Below are positions 36,649-49,244 of a stretch of DNA of 64,000 nucleotides, piece after piece (the stretch's first letter is position 1; each line of letters opens with the position of its first letter). This DNA comes from Herbaspirillum frisingense GSF30 (lineage in GTDB: Bacteria > Pseudomonadota > Gammaproteobacteria > Burkholderiales > Burkholderiaceae_D). The notes below the pieces were generated by a model. It made no database searches. It saw nothing but the letters and a program-made list of their open reading frames with translations, and was not told the DNA's origin. Position numbers and translations under genes: made by a program. The stretch spans positions 62,001-126,000 of the forward strand of contig NZ_AEEC02000007.1 in assembly GCF_000300975.2 (NCBI RefSeq), written 5' to 3'.

Positions 36649-36680
36649 TTGACGTTCGTTATATCCTTACGTATATTTCG
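36649..36680 (+). promoter_or_regulatory. modA promoter overlapped by ModE-type operator
   Basis: TTGACG (36649-36654) and TATATT (36672-36677) are 17 bp apart. The operator CGTTATAT-N8-ATATTTCG at 36657-36680 has the 8-8-8 layout of the E. coli modA operator (CGTTATAT-N8-ACATAACG) and covers the spacer and -10, so bound regulator would block RNA polymerase. Confidence 0.75.
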
Positions 36681-36725
36681 CCACTCACCCGCCCTGCTCC
36701 CTTGTTCTCGTTTCCAGGATTGCCG

Positions 36726-37496
36726 ATGCTGAAGAAAACCCGTCTCAAGGCCGCCATCGGTGCCGCCTTCGCCGCCACGCTGGTGTTCTCCGCTAGCGCC
36801 GCCCAGGCCACCGATCTCGTGGTCTCGGCCGCCGCCAGCCTGACCAATGCCTTCAAGGAGCTGGCTCAGTCCTTCGAACAACAGCATCCTGGTGTGAAGG
36901 TCATCAGCAACTTCGGTGCCTCGGACGTCCTGATGCAACAGATCGTGCGCGGCGCCCCGGCTGACGTATTTGCCTCCGCCGACCAGACCGCCATGGACAA
37001 GGCGGTGGCGGAAAAGGCCGTCAAGCCGGCCACCCGCAAGAACTTCGCCGCCAACCAGATCGTGGTCATCGTGCCGCATGACGCCCGGCACCAGCCGGCC
37101 ACGCTGGCCGACCTGACCCGTCCGGACTATCAGCGCATCGCCCTCGGCAACCCGGCATCGGTGCCCTTCGGCCGCTACACCAAGGGTGCGCTGGAACAGG
37201 CCGGCCTGTGGTCGCAGGTGCAGGCCAAGGGGGTGATGGCCGAGAACGTGCGCACCAGCCTGGATTACGTGGCCCGTGGCGAAGTCGATGCCGGCTTCGT
37301 CTTCGCCACCGATGCCGCAGTGATGCCGGACAAGGTCAAGGTGGCCATCCGCATTCCTTCAGACACGCCGGCCACCTATCCCATCGCCATCACCTCCGGC
37401 AGCCGGCAACAGGAACTGGCCACACAGTTCGTGGCCTACGTGCTCTCGCCGAACGGGCAAGCCGTCCTGGCGCGCTACGGCTTCCTGAAGCCCTGA
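36726..37496 (+). CDS. modA: molybdate ABC transporter, periplasmic binding protein
   Basis: Binds molybdate/tungstate in the periplasm. The 256-residue product has a signal peptide (MLKKTRLKAAIGAAFAATLV, cleavage after AAQA), then VVSAAASLTNAFKELAQSFE and GASDVLMQQIVRGAPADVFA, and YVARGEVDAGFVFATDA toward the end, all ModA-specific. The ATG at 36726 fits the signal peptide; the longer frame from 36606 crosses the promoter and is excluded. First gene of modABC. Confidence 0.95.
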   Translation: MLKKTRLKAAIGAAFAATLVFSASAAQATDLVVSAAASLTNAFKELAQSFEQQHPGVKVISNFGASDVLMQQIVRGAPADVFASADQTAMDKAVAEKAVKPATRKNFAANQIVVIVPHDARHQPATLADLTRPDYQRIALGNPASVPFGRYTKGALEQAGLWSQVQAKGVMAENVRTSLDYVARGEVDAGFVFATDAAVMPDKVKVAIRIPSDTPATYPIAITSGSRQQELATQFVAYVLSPNGQAVLARYGFLKP

Positions 37497-37512
37497 ACCC
37501 CAAGGTCGCCTG

Positions 37513-38187
37513 ATGCATCCGGTCTGGACACCGTTGCTGCTGTCGCTAAAGGTCGCGGGACTGGCAACCCTGCTCAATCTGGTCCTGGGCGTGGCCGCCG
37601 CCTATGGGCTGTCGCGCTGGCGCTCGCCGCTGCGCGACTTCATCGATTCGGTCCTGACCCTGCCCCTGGTGCTGCCGCCTACCGTATTGGGCTATTACCT
37701 GCTGGTCTTGTTCGGCCGCCGCGGCACCTTCGGCGCCTGGCTTGAGAGCCTGGGCATCCAACTGGTCTTCACCTGGCAAGGCGCGGTACTGGCCTCCACC
37801 GTGGTGGCCTTCCCGCTGGTATTGAAAGCGGCCCGGGCCGCCTTCGAGAGCGTAGACCATCAACTGGAAAACGCGGCCCGCGTGCTGGGCGTCTCCGAGG
37901 CCGGCGTGTTCTTTCGCGTCAGCCTGCCGCTGGCTACGCGCGGCATCACCGCTGGTGTGCTGCTGGCATTTGCCCGCGCCCTCGGTGAATTCGGCGCCAC
38001 CCTGATGGTGGCGGGCAACCTGCCGGGCCGCACGCAGACCCTGTCGGTGGCCATCTATGAGGCGGTACAGGCCGGCGACGACGGCGCGGCCACCTTGCTG
38101 GTGGTGATTACCTCGATCACTTGCGTGGTGCTGCTGATGCTGGCCGGACGACTGGTACCGGACCGCTCGCAGCTGCAGATTCGCTAG
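37513..38187 (+). CDS. modB: molybdate ABC transporter permease
   Basis: Inner-membrane channel of the molybdate transporter; 224 residues with about five membrane segments. The cytoplasmic coupling loop ARALGEFGATLMVAGNLPG and the N-terminal PLLLSLKVAGLATLLNL are typical. It starts 16 bp after modA. Confidence 0.95.
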   Translation: MHPVWTPLLLSLKVAGLATLLNLVLGVAAAYGLSRWRSPLRDFIDSVLTLPLVLPPTVLGYYLLVLFGRRGTFGAWLESLGIQLVFTWQGAVLASTVVAFPLVLKAARAAFESVDHQLENAARVLGVSEAGVFFRVSLPLATRGITAGVLLAFARALGEFGATLMVAGNLPGRTQTLSVAIYEAVQAGDDGAATLLVVITSITCVVLLMLAGRLVPDRSQLQIR

Positions 38188-38226
38188 ACTGTCGCGGTTG
38201 ATCCCTTTTACTTGCCCCTGCCTGCC

Positions 38227-38895
38227 GTGAGCATCGACCTCCAGATCCAGAAACAACTGCGTGCCGCTGATCGTGTCTTCGAGCTCGATATCGCCCTGGC
38301 TTCCGACAGCCAGCGCATCGTGCTCTACGGTCCCTCCGGCTCGGGCAAGAGCCTCACCCTCAAGGCCATCGCCGGCCTAATGCGTCCCGACAGCGGCCAT
38401 ATCCGCGTGCATGGCCGGGTGCTGTTCGACGCCGCGCAAGGTATCGACCTGCGCGTGCAGGAGCGCAACGTGGCCTACCTGTTCCAGGACTACGCCCTCT
38501 TCCCGCACCTGACGGTGGCGCAGAACATCGCCTTCGGCCTGACCCGGGGCAGCTTCAACACACGCCGCCCGGCCCAGCACCCGGCCGTGATGAAGTGGTT
38601 GCAGGCCTTCGAGCTGGAAGCCATCGCCCACAGCCATCCGGCGCAGATCTCCGGCGGCCAGCGCCAGCGGGTGGCCCTGGCGCGCGCCCTGGTGGCCGAG
38701 CCCGACATGCTGTTGCTGGACGAGCCCTTCTCGGCCCTGGACCTGTCCCTGCGCCAGCGCATGCGCCAGGAACTGGCCGACCTGCAGACCCGCCTGCAGG
38801 TGCCGATGCTGCTGATCACCCACGATCCGGCCGATGTCGAGGCCCTGGGCCAGACGGTCTTCGAAGTGCGCGACGGCCGCTTGCGGGCGACTTGA
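38227..38895 (+). CDS. modC: molybdate ABC transporter ATPase, short form lacking the Mop domain
   Basis: ATPase of the molybdate importer. Walker A GPSGSGKSLTLKA near residue 33, Q-loop LFQDYALFPHLTVAQ, signature SGGQRQRVALARAL, Walker B MLLLDEPFSALD and switch His ITHD are all intact. The product is 222 residues (GTG start at 38227, TTG 38212 possible), whereas typical ModC has about 350 with a C-terminal Mop/TOBE domain. Here the frame simply stops after the ATPase domain. Confidence 0.92.
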   Translation: MSIDLQIQKQLRAADRVFELDIALASDSQRIVLYGPSGSGKSLTLKAIAGLMRPDSGHIRVHGRVLFDAAQGIDLRVQERNVAYLFQDYALFPHLTVAQNIAFGLTRGSFNTRRPAQHPAVMKWLQAFELEAIAHSHPAQISGGQRQRVALARALVAEPDMLLLDEPFSALDLSLRQRMRQELADLQTRLQVPMLLITHDPADVEALGQTVFEVRDGRLRAT

Positions 38896-38924
38896 TGCCT
38901 GTCGATACAGAGCCGGCGACAGAC

Positions 38925-38955
38925 GAAAAAAAACCGTACCCTTTTGAGGTACGGT
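38925..38955 (-). terminator. Rho-independent terminator of aceA
   Basis: Stem ACCGTACC / GGTACGGT with loop CTTTTGA; on the minus strand the hairpin runs into eight Ts. It also separates the convergent modC. Confidence 0.8.
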
Positions 38956-39046
38956 CGCAAGTTCGGGGGATCACCCCGCCAGCCCGCGCAAGGATGCGGG
39001 CCGGCGCTACATCACACATTCACACTCAAACCATTGCACGCGCGGA

Positions 39047-40351
<1,305 letters not shown>

Positions 40352-40751
40352 GTGGATCTCCTTTTGGTCAATGATGAAGTGGCTAGAAACTGGATGAAAT
40401 CGCGAATTCCATGACTTCATAGTAGGCCTGCGGGAGCAGAGCAACAATGTCTTATATAAGATATCTGTAAAATTTTTATACCAATAAATTCAATGACTTA
40501 CATTCACGATTTTGCGATACGGAACGAAAATCCGGACAATGAAAAGGCCATTTGATGCAGCGCACCCGCACTTTTCATATTGCGAAATGAAGATTTCGTA
40601 TCGTAAAAACGGGGCGATGTGAAACCTCTTGCGCCCTCATCGTTCATATCCACATCACCCGCACCTGTCCTCTCTGGTTGTTTAAACAAACAAGAAGGCA
40701 GAGAATAAGCACCTAACTCATGAAACGGCGATATCACGCCGCCCTGTCTAC
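40352..40751. other. 400-bp divergent regulatory region between aceA and FUSC gene
   Basis: AT-rich and non-coding. It contains an AT-rich stretch (TATATAAGATATCTGTAAAATTTT broken up around 40452-40480) consistent with the aceA promoter, plus CGATACGG at 40515 and the inverted repeat at 40581-40600, which ends in a CGATACGA-type sequence on the other strand. The FUSC gene start has no strong ribosome binding site. Confidence 0.6.
40581..40600. promoter_or_regulatory. candidate operator upstream of aceA
   Basis: TGCGAAAT-GAAG-ATTTCGTA is an 8-bp inverted repeat with one mismatch. A related half-site (GCGATACGGAACGAAA) lies 70 bp nearer aceA. The spacing suggests a dimeric regulator of the glyoxylate gene; the protein is unknown. 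Confidence 0.45.
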
Positions 40752-42983
40752 ATGCATTACGCCCTGGACATTCGCACCTTCCTCTTCAGTCATTATTTCT
40801 ATACAGGTGTGCGGATCGCGATCGGGGTGGTCGGCCTGACCCTGCTGGTGTTCAACGTGGCCGACATGCCCACTACCATGACGGTCTTCCTGGGTGCGCT
40901 GTGTACCAGCCTGATGGACCTGCCCAGCCCGCTGCGCCACAAGTTCAACGAAATGCTGGCCGGCGTGCTGCTCTGTACGGTGGTGATGCTGGTCATCAGC
41001 CTGTGCGCCCCGGTGCCCTGGCTGGTCAGCGCGATGATGGTGGTGGTGAGCTTCTTCGCCAGCATGATGGTGGTCTATGGCAAGAAGACCATGCCGCTGC
41101 AGTTCGCCGCGCTCATGGTGATGACCCTGTCAATGGAAAACCAGGTGCCGATCTCGGACGCCTTCCTGCATGCCGTGCTGTTCCTGGGCGGTGGGCTGGG
41201 CTACCTGGCCTATTCGATGACGGTGTCGTGGTTCCTGCGCCGCCGCATCAAGCAGCAGGTGCTGGCCGAGGCGCTGTTCGAACTGGCACGCTACCTGCGC
41301 ATCAAGGCCGACTTCTACGACGTCAAGCATGACCTGGCGGGCCAGTTCAACCAGCTGGTGCGTCAGCAGATCGTGGTGGCCGACAAGCAGCAGGCTTCGC
41401 GTGACCTGATCCTGCGCGACCTGTACACCAAGCAGGATGGCCTGCTGGTGCAGGTACACCTGTCCATGCTGGAGCTCTACGAGCAGGTGCTCTCCACCCA
41501 CGCCGACTACGCCTTCCTGCGCCAGCATTTCGGCGACAGCGATGTCATGGTCTTCCTGCGCGACCTGGCCACCAAGGCGGCCCAGGACATCGAATCGATC
41601 GCCTACGCGGTCACCCGCAAGAAGGCCTCCGAGCCGAGCGTTAACTACAAGGCCGAGCTGCGCGCGGTGCAGTTCGAGATGCAGGAGCTGGCCCTACCCG
41701 GCCCCCGGCAGGCCTCCGAAGAAGCCCTGACCATCCTGCGCGTGACCTACAACAAGATCCGCGACATCATCGAACTGATCGGCCAGGTGCACCAGGCCAC
41801 CCGCAATCCAGTGGACCCGCTGCCCATCCTGCCGGGCTCGGACATGACCCCCTTCCTGACCCAGCAGAAGTTCAAGTTCAACATGCTGCTGGTGAACCTG
41901 CGCTGGCAGTCACCGATCTTCCGCTTCGCCATCCGGGTCGCACTGGCCGTGACCACGGGCCTTTGGATCGCCAGCCACCTGCCCTACATGTCGCACGGCT
42001 ACTGGATCGTGCTGACCATCGTCATCATCCTCAAACCCAACTTCAGCGCCACCAAGCAGCGCATGGCGGACCGCCTGGTCGGCACCGTCATCGGCTGCCT
42101 GATCACCATGCTGATCCTGCGCTTCGTCCACAATCCGCTGGGCCAGCTGGCAGTGCTGTTCGCGGCCAGCGTGGCGGCACCGGCTTTCACCTACATCAAG
42201 TATCGCTATACCGCCATCGCCGCCTCGGTACAGATCCTGATGCTGCTGAACCTGCTGGTGCCGGCCGGCCACCAGGGCGTGATCGGCGAACGCCTGATCG
42301 ATACCATCATCGGCGTGCTCATTGCCACCGTCTTCTCCTATGTGCTGCCGGCCTGGGAATACCGCGACCTGCCCAAGCTGCTACGCAACGTGCTCAAGGC
42401 CAGCCAGCGCTACCTGACCGCCAGCCGCGACATGCTCGAAGGGAAGGTGCAGGACGATTTCTTCTATCGGGTCTGTCGCAAGGGCTTCATGGACAGCCTG
42501 GCGGCGCTGATCTCGGCGCTGGTGCGCATGATGGACGAGCCGGCCACCAAGCAACGGGCGGTACGCGAACTGAACCGCTTCATCGTGCAGAACTACCTGG
42601 TGGCGGCGCATATCGCAGCGCTGCGCCTGATGCTGCGGCGCCAGCAGGAAAATCTGCCGCAGGCCGCCATCAGCAAGCTCATCGAAGACACCTACCTGGA
42701 GGCCAGCGAACACCTGGCCGAAGCGCAGCGCCTGCTGGCGCCCAAGCCGAGAAAGCGCGGCGGCGCCGTAGTGGTCTCGCCGGAAGCACCGGAAGACAAG
42801 GCCCTGTCGGGCAAGATCGAGCTGATCGGACCGGTCACGCCGGCACCCATTCCGGCCGAGGCCAGCGCCTGGTCGGGCTGGGCAAACCTGCGTCGCCGCA
42901 GTCACCAGCTCAATCAAGACCTCAAGGAAATCGTGGCGCAGACGGCGGCCATCGACAAGGAATTGCGCAAGGTACCGGACTGA
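40752..42983 (+). CDS. FUSC-family inner-membrane protein (YccS/YhfK-like)
   Basis: A 743-residue membrane protein with two blocks of hydrophobic helices (about residues 20-165 and 400-540) around a long cytoplasmic helical region, the layout of the YccS/YhfK branch of the fusaric acid resistance superfamily. The second block contains HGYWIVLTIVIILKPNFSAT and RLVGTVIGCLI, the typical FUSC signature. A transport role for aromatic acids or similar compounds is likely but not known. It stands alone, without a membrane-fusion partner, unlike the FUSC protein at 51877-54093. Confidence 0.85.
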   Translation: MHYALDIRTFLFSHYFYTGVRIAIGVVGLTLLVFNVADMPTTMTVFLGALCTSLMDLPSPLRHKFNEMLAGVLLCTVVMLVISLCAPVPWLVSAMMVVVSFFASMMVVYGKKTMPLQFAALMVMTLSMENQVPISDAFLHAVLFLGGGLGYLAYSMTVSWFLRRRIKQQVLAEALFELARYLRIKADFYDVKHDLAGQFNQLVRQQIVVADKQQASRDLILRDLYTKQDGLLVQVHLSMLELYEQVLSTHADYAFLRQHFGDSDVMVFLRDLATKAAQDIESIAYAVTRKKASEPSVNYKAELRAVQFEMQELALPGPRQASEEALTILRVTYNKIRDIIELIGQVHQATRNPVDPLPILPGSDMTPFLTQQKFKFNMLLVNLRWQSPIFRFAIRVALAVTTGLWIASHLPYMSHGYWIVLTIVIILKPNFSATKQRMADRLVGTVIGCLITMLILRFVHNPLGQLAVLFAASVAAPAFTYIKYRYTAIAASVQILMLLNLLVPAGHQGVIGERLIDTIIGVLIATVFSYVLPAWEYRDLPKLLRNVLKASQRYLTASRDMLEGKVQDDFFYRVCRKGFMDSLAALISALVRMMDEPATKQRAVRELNRFIVQNYLVAAHIAALRLMLRRQQENLPQAAISKLIEDTYLEASEHLAEAQRLLAPKPRKRGGAVVVSPEAPEDKALSGKIELIGPVTPAPIPAEASAWSGWANLRRRSHQLNQDLKEIVAQTAAIDKELRKVPD

Positions 42984-43054
42984 CGCCCTGAACCTCATCC
43001 AGGTCGCGCACAAGACAAAAGCCCGCATCTGCGGTAATGCGGTTCAGATAAGAA

Positions 43055-43091
43055 AAAATCGCCGCGCCAGTGACTTTGGTGCGGCGATTTT
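43055..43091 (+). terminator. Rho-independent terminator after the FUSC gene
   Basis: Perfect 11-bp arms AAAATCGCCGC / GCGGCGATTTT around a 15-nt loop, 70 bp after the stop codon at 42983. Confidence 0.75.
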
Positions 43092-43147
43092 GCTTAGTTC
43101 TCTTCAAACCATTTGAAACCGTTCGGACTGAGTAGGCCCTCTAGGGC

Positions 43148-43216
43148 CGTATCGAAGGCGCTGCTCAGCTTGTGGCGCGCCTTCGATACGCGGCGACGCC
43201 GCTACTCAGGACGAAC
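43148..43216. repeat. REP-like palindromic element
   Basis: Perfect 14-bp arms CGTATCGAAGGCGC (43148-43161) and GCGCCTTCGATACG (43177-43190), then GCGGC-GAC-GCCGC-type bases and CTACTCAGGACGAACGG up to 43216. The combination CTTCGATACG...CTACTCAGGACGAACGG is a widespread intergenic repeat type in proteobacteria. Only one copy is in this window. Confidence 0.65.
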
Positions 43217-43356
43217 GGTCAGCGGTGGCGCAAGCAAAGTCTGAGCAGGCTTTCGGGCGGGTAACAAGCTTAACTGAACAGCATTGCCGCATCTGCGGCT
43301 TTTGTCCAGGTAGTGTCTCTGTATGGCGGGAGGTAGAAGCGTATGGATGAGCCCGT

Positions 43357-43851
43357 TCAGAGCGGCGTACGCGCCACCAGCACGCCGTCCACGTCGGCAT
43401 AGATCCAGTCGCCCGGATAGACCGCTACCCCGGCGATGCCAACCTTGATGTCGGCATCCCCTGCCCCCTTGCGGAAGCTGCGCTGGGGGTGGCTGGCCAG
43501 GGCGCGGATGCCGACGTCGCAGGCATTGAGTTCAGCCGCGTCGCGCACACAACCATTGACCAGGATGCCAGCCCAGCCATTGTCCTGCGCCAGTTGCGCC
43601 AGGTTGCCACCCACCAGTGCGCAGCGCAGGCTGCCACCGCCATCGACCACCAGCACCTGGCCATTGCCCGGCGTCTCCAGCGTGGCGCGGACCAGCACGT
43701 TGTCCTCGAACACCTTCAGGGTCCTGGCCGGTCCGCTGAAGGCCTGCCTGCGCCCGAAGGAGGCAAAGATGGGAGGCAGTACATGCAGGGTGCCGCTGGC
43801 CAGCTTGTCTTCATTGGCATCGCACAGGTCGCAGGTGGCAAAGGACATCAA
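43357..43851 (-). CDS. rraA: ribonuclease E activity regulator RraA (RraA-like family)
   Basis: A 164-residue protein of the RraA fold, which in E. coli binds and inhibits RNase E; some members are HMG/CHA aldolases. Signatures: [60 protein letters not shown]. The GGNLAQ/GCVRD pattern is common to both subgroups, so an aldolase role cannot be excluded. It follows the diguanylate cyclase gene by 51 bp on the same strand. Confidence 0.85.
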   Translation of the reverse strand: MMSFATCDLCDANEDKLASGTLHVLPPIFASFGRRQAFSGPARTLKVFEDNVLVRATLETPGNGQVLVVDGGGSLRCALVGGNLAQLAQDNGWAGILVNGCVRDAAELNACDVGIRALASHPQRSFRKGAGDADIKVGIAGVAVYPGDWIYADVDGVLVARTPL

Positions 43852-43902
43852 GGTCTCCTCATGGTCTGAATGGGCGGGGCCGGAATGGCCTCGGGGACGG
43901 GC

Positions 43903-45651
43903 CTATACCGACAGGATGCGGTGCAGGCGCTTCTGATCGAACATACGAGAATCGGCCACCCGCAGCAAGGTCTCCACATCCAGGCCATCGACCGGATAGA
44001 GCGATACGCCCACCGACGCATCCACCGTGTACTGCTGGCCATCACGCCCCTCGATGGGCTTGTTGACGGCGTGGCGGATCTTGTCGGCGATGCTGCGGGC
44101 CACTTCGATGTCGGTCACGCCATGCAGGTAGACCACGAATTCGTCGCCGCCGAAACGCGCCACCGAATCATCATGCCGCAAGCTGTGCTGCAGTCGTTCG
44201 GCAATGGCGATCAAGACCTTGTCGCCTTCGTCGTGGCCATACTCGTCGTTGACGGCCTTGAAGCGGTCCAGGTCGATGAAAAGCAAGGCGAAATGCAGCG
44301 GATTGGCTTCGGAGCTGTTGCGGCGACGGAAGTCGATCTGCGCGATCAGGGAATCACGGTTCAGCACATTGGTGAGGCGGTCGGTGCGCAGGTTGCGCTC
44401 CATTTCCACGAAACTCAGCGCCAGCTGGCCGATCTCGTCGTTGCGATCGATGTTGAGCGCGGGGAACGGGCTGCCATTGCCGATGCTCTTGGCCGCCAGC
44501 GTGAGCTTGCGGATGTCGCGCAGCACCCAGCGCAGCAGCAGGAAACCGATCACGAAGGTCAGGCACACTGCCAGCAGGCCCAGCAGCAGGGTCTGGTAGA
44601 CGCCGCTGGTGACCGAACCCAGGAAGTCCGAGCGCGGCGCAGCGCTGATGGCCAGCCAGTCCAGCCCGGCCTGGTCATGGTGCAGGCGGAAGGCCACTTC
44701 GATCTTGCTGCCCTCGCTGCGCGAGCCCAGCAGCACCAGCCGGCCCGGCGCGGGGTTGTGGATGCTCAGGTAGCGCCGCACTTCCTCGAAGGCCTGCTGC
44801 ACCAGCGGCGACTTGCTGTGTCCGGCATTCAGACGCAACAGGTCCGAGCCCTGGTCGTTGGACTGGTAGATCGACTCGTCCAGCGAGGTGGCCACCATGT
44901 CGCCCTTGAGCTCGGTCACGAAGGCCGCGCCATGCGGGCTCAGGGGAAGCTGGCGCAACAGGGTGGAGAGCTGCTGCAGGCCGATGCTGCTGTTGGCCAC
45001 GCCCAGGAGCGTGCCGTCGGTATCGAAGATGGGCTTGGACAGGTTGATGCCCACCACATTGGGCTGGCGGTAATCGGCGTACACCGGCGACCAAGTCTCG
45101 CGCCCCTGCTGGACCGCCTGCACATACCAGGGCCGCTTGCGCGGTTCGTAGTCCTGCACGGCGGTGAGCTTCATCTCGGTGCCGGGGCCGCGCAGGTAAT
45201 AGACGTAGTTCTTCTCGCCCGGCTCGCGCACGCTGTACATGAAGACGTTGATCTGCTCCTGCTTGATGCCCAGGAAGCTGCCGTCAACACCACCGAAATA
45301 GACGTAGCTGGGTTCGTCGAACAGCGAATTGGCCAGCCAGAGCCGCTCTTCGAGCTCTTTGCGGGTCTTGGGAAAGGGCAGCGTCGCCGCCTGCTGGCCC
45401 GCCTCCGCCGGCGGCACCGGCGCGGGTGCCACCACGTTCAGGCTTTCGCGCGCGCCCATGGTCTGGCGGTCGATACCCTGGGAGACCCGACCCATCACTT
45501 CGGTCAAGGCATTGCGTGCCAGCACCTCGGTGGCATCGTCGCCGGCGCGATACAGGAACCAGCCGATGGTCAGCACCAGGCAGACCATGAGGAAAATGAA
45601 CGGCAGGATGAATAGCCGCTGCAGAGACGATTGCTTCAGAATCGCCCCCAT
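43903..45651 (-). CDS. membrane diguanylate cyclase (Cache-HAMP-GGDEF)
   Basis: Makes c-di-GMP in response to a periplasmic signal. The 582-residue protein has a first membrane helix (RLFILPFIFLMVCLVLTIGW, about 10-32), a periplasmic dCache-type domain (KRPWYVQAVQQGRETWSP; GTLLGVANSSIGLQQLSTLL), a second helix (LLLGLLAVCLTFVIGFLLLR), HAMP, and a C-terminal GGDEF domain with intact RFGGDEFVVYL and the RHDD inhibitory site five residues before it. ATG at 45651 starts at the membrane segment; the 90 upstream codons look non-coding. Confidence 0.9.
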   Translation of the reverse strand: MGAILKQSSLQRLFILPFIFLMVCLVLTIGWFLYRAGDDATEVLARNALTEVMGRVSQGIDRQTMGARESLNVVAPAPVPPAEAGQQAATLPFPKTRKELEERLWLANSLFDEPSYVYFGGVDGSFLGIKQEQINVFMYSVREPGEKNYVYYLRGPGTEMKLTAVQDYEPRKRPWYVQAVQQGRETWSPVYADYRQPNVVGINLSKPIFDTDGTLLGVANSSIGLQQLSTLLRQLPLSPHGAAFVTELKGDMVATSLDESIYQSNDQGSDLLRLNAGHSKSPLVQQAFEEVRRYLSIHNPAPGRLVLLGSRSEGSKIEVAFRLHHDQAGLDWLAISAAPRSDFLGSVTSGVYQTLLLGLLAVCLTFVIGFLLLRWVLRDIRKLTLAAKSIGNGSPFPALNIDRNDEIGQLALSFVEMERNLRTDRLTNVLNRDSLIAQIDFRRRNSSEANPLHFALLFIDLDRFKAVNDEYGHDEGDKVLIAIAERLQHSLRHDDSVARFGGDEFVVYLHGVTDIEVARSIADKIRHAVNKPIEGRDGQQYTVDASVGVSLYPVDGLDVETLLRVADSRMFDQKRLHRILSV

Positions 45652-46134
45652 GTGCTCTTGCTGCCTTGACCGCGTGTTCCCGATATGACCATGAATTCCT
45701 TGCTGCCGGGCAAGCAAAACCCTTCCCGGCGATTGCAGATGAGGCCGTGGCCTCGATCGATGGCGCACCTGTTTTTGTCGTGTGGCGCACTCCCCTTGAT
45801 GAAGGTAAATATCACATTTTGCGCCGTCTTGGTGAGCGTTTTTTGCAATGCGGCGAAAGAAAAAGCAGTGACCGATCCGCCCAGGAAGCGCGCTGGACGT
45901 GGAGTGTAGCAAAAGCACCAACTAAATTAAATGTATTACAACTTTCAGGGAACGGATGTGCAGCAGCGTGCCGATGAAGTGAATCAAATCGCCCGCCCGG
46001 ATGCATAAAAAAGCGGCGGGACATGAAGACATGTTCCCGCCGCTACTAGACTTCCTGCCCTTCCTGCTCCGGTCGACCCGACGGCAGATCGGCGCCCTAC
46101 CGCCTGCCTCCCTGCCGCCCTTGCTCCCGGGCAG
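45652..46134. other. 483-bp intergenic region between clpB and the diguanylate cyclase gene
   Basis: Non-coding. It contains the clpB terminator (46006-46044) and an AT-rich patch (ACTAAATTAAATGTATTAC, about 45918-45938) that is a candidate promoter zone for the diguanylate cyclase. Frames across it lack family similarity. Confidence 0.6.
46006..46044 (-). terminator. Rho-independent terminator of clpB
   Basis: On the minus strand AGCGGCGGGAACATG-TCTT-CATGTCCCGCCGCT forms a long stem with one bulged base and is followed by TTTTTT. Confidence 0.85.
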
Positions 46135-48720
<2,586 letters not shown>

Positions 48721-48824
48721 GGTTCGCTCCAATTTTTCAATGAGATGAAAGTTGGGCCTGCGCTTTGATTTTCAAGCAATGATCGTGCCGCCTGTTTTGA
48801 TCTGCATCAGTTCGCTGATAATCG

Positions 48825-49199
48825 TCATCCCGCCAATGCACGATAGCTTGCAAAGCCGGCAACACACAGCACGATGGAGCCCAGCAGGTGCAGTGCCGAA
48901 TGGCCGATGGCCCACAGGTAATCGCCCCGCTGCAAGAGGATCATGGCCTCGGCGGAAAAAGTGGAAAAAGTGGTCAGGCCACCCAGGAAGCCGGTCACCG
49001 CGAACAGGCGCCATTCGGGCGACAAGCCGGGATGCTGCTCGAAATAGGCCACCAGGAAACCGATCACGTAGGCGCCGATCCAGTTGGCCGCCAGCGTGCC
49101 CAGCGGCACGAAGTGGCCGGAGATATTCCACACCACCGAGATGCGCCAGCGCAGCCAGGCGCCCAGCGTCGCTCCGATTCCCACTGCCAGCCATCCCAT
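48825..49199 (-). CDS. crcB: fluoride ion channel CrcB/Fluc
   Basis: Small inner-membrane channel exporting fluoride. The 124-residue product has four hydrophobic segments, the GATLGAWLRWRIS N-terminus, GTLAANWIGAYVIGFL and the pore signature GFLGGLTTFSTFSAE. Three consecutive ATGs occur at 49205, 49202 and 49199; AAAGGGG just upstream favours the last. There is no space for a fluoride riboswitch between it and the LysR gene 45 bp upstream. Confidence 0.93.
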   Translation of the reverse strand: MGWLAVGIGATLGAWLRWRISVVWNISGHFVPLGTLAANWIGAYVIGFLVAYFEQHPGLSPEWRLFAVTGFLGGLTTFSTFSAEAMILLQRGDYLWAIGHSALHLLGSIVLCVAGFASYRALAG

Positions 49200-49244
49200 C
49201 ATCATCCCCTTTGCCTGCCCCATCGGGCCTTGTCGTTTCCGGAG

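Larger units (their letters stand above)
42984..43356. other. 373-bp intergenic region with hairpins and a REP-like element
   Basis: No gene seen. It holds a terminator hairpin, a long REP-like palindrome with its trailing sequence (both listed separately) and a small hairpin GCCGC-ATCT-GCGGC followed by TTTT at 43286-43302. Confidence 0.65.

Noticed and set aside
49200-49244. Fluoride riboswitch ahead of crcB
   Set aside because: Only about 45 bp separate crcB from the LysR stop and no conserved aptamer bases are visible.
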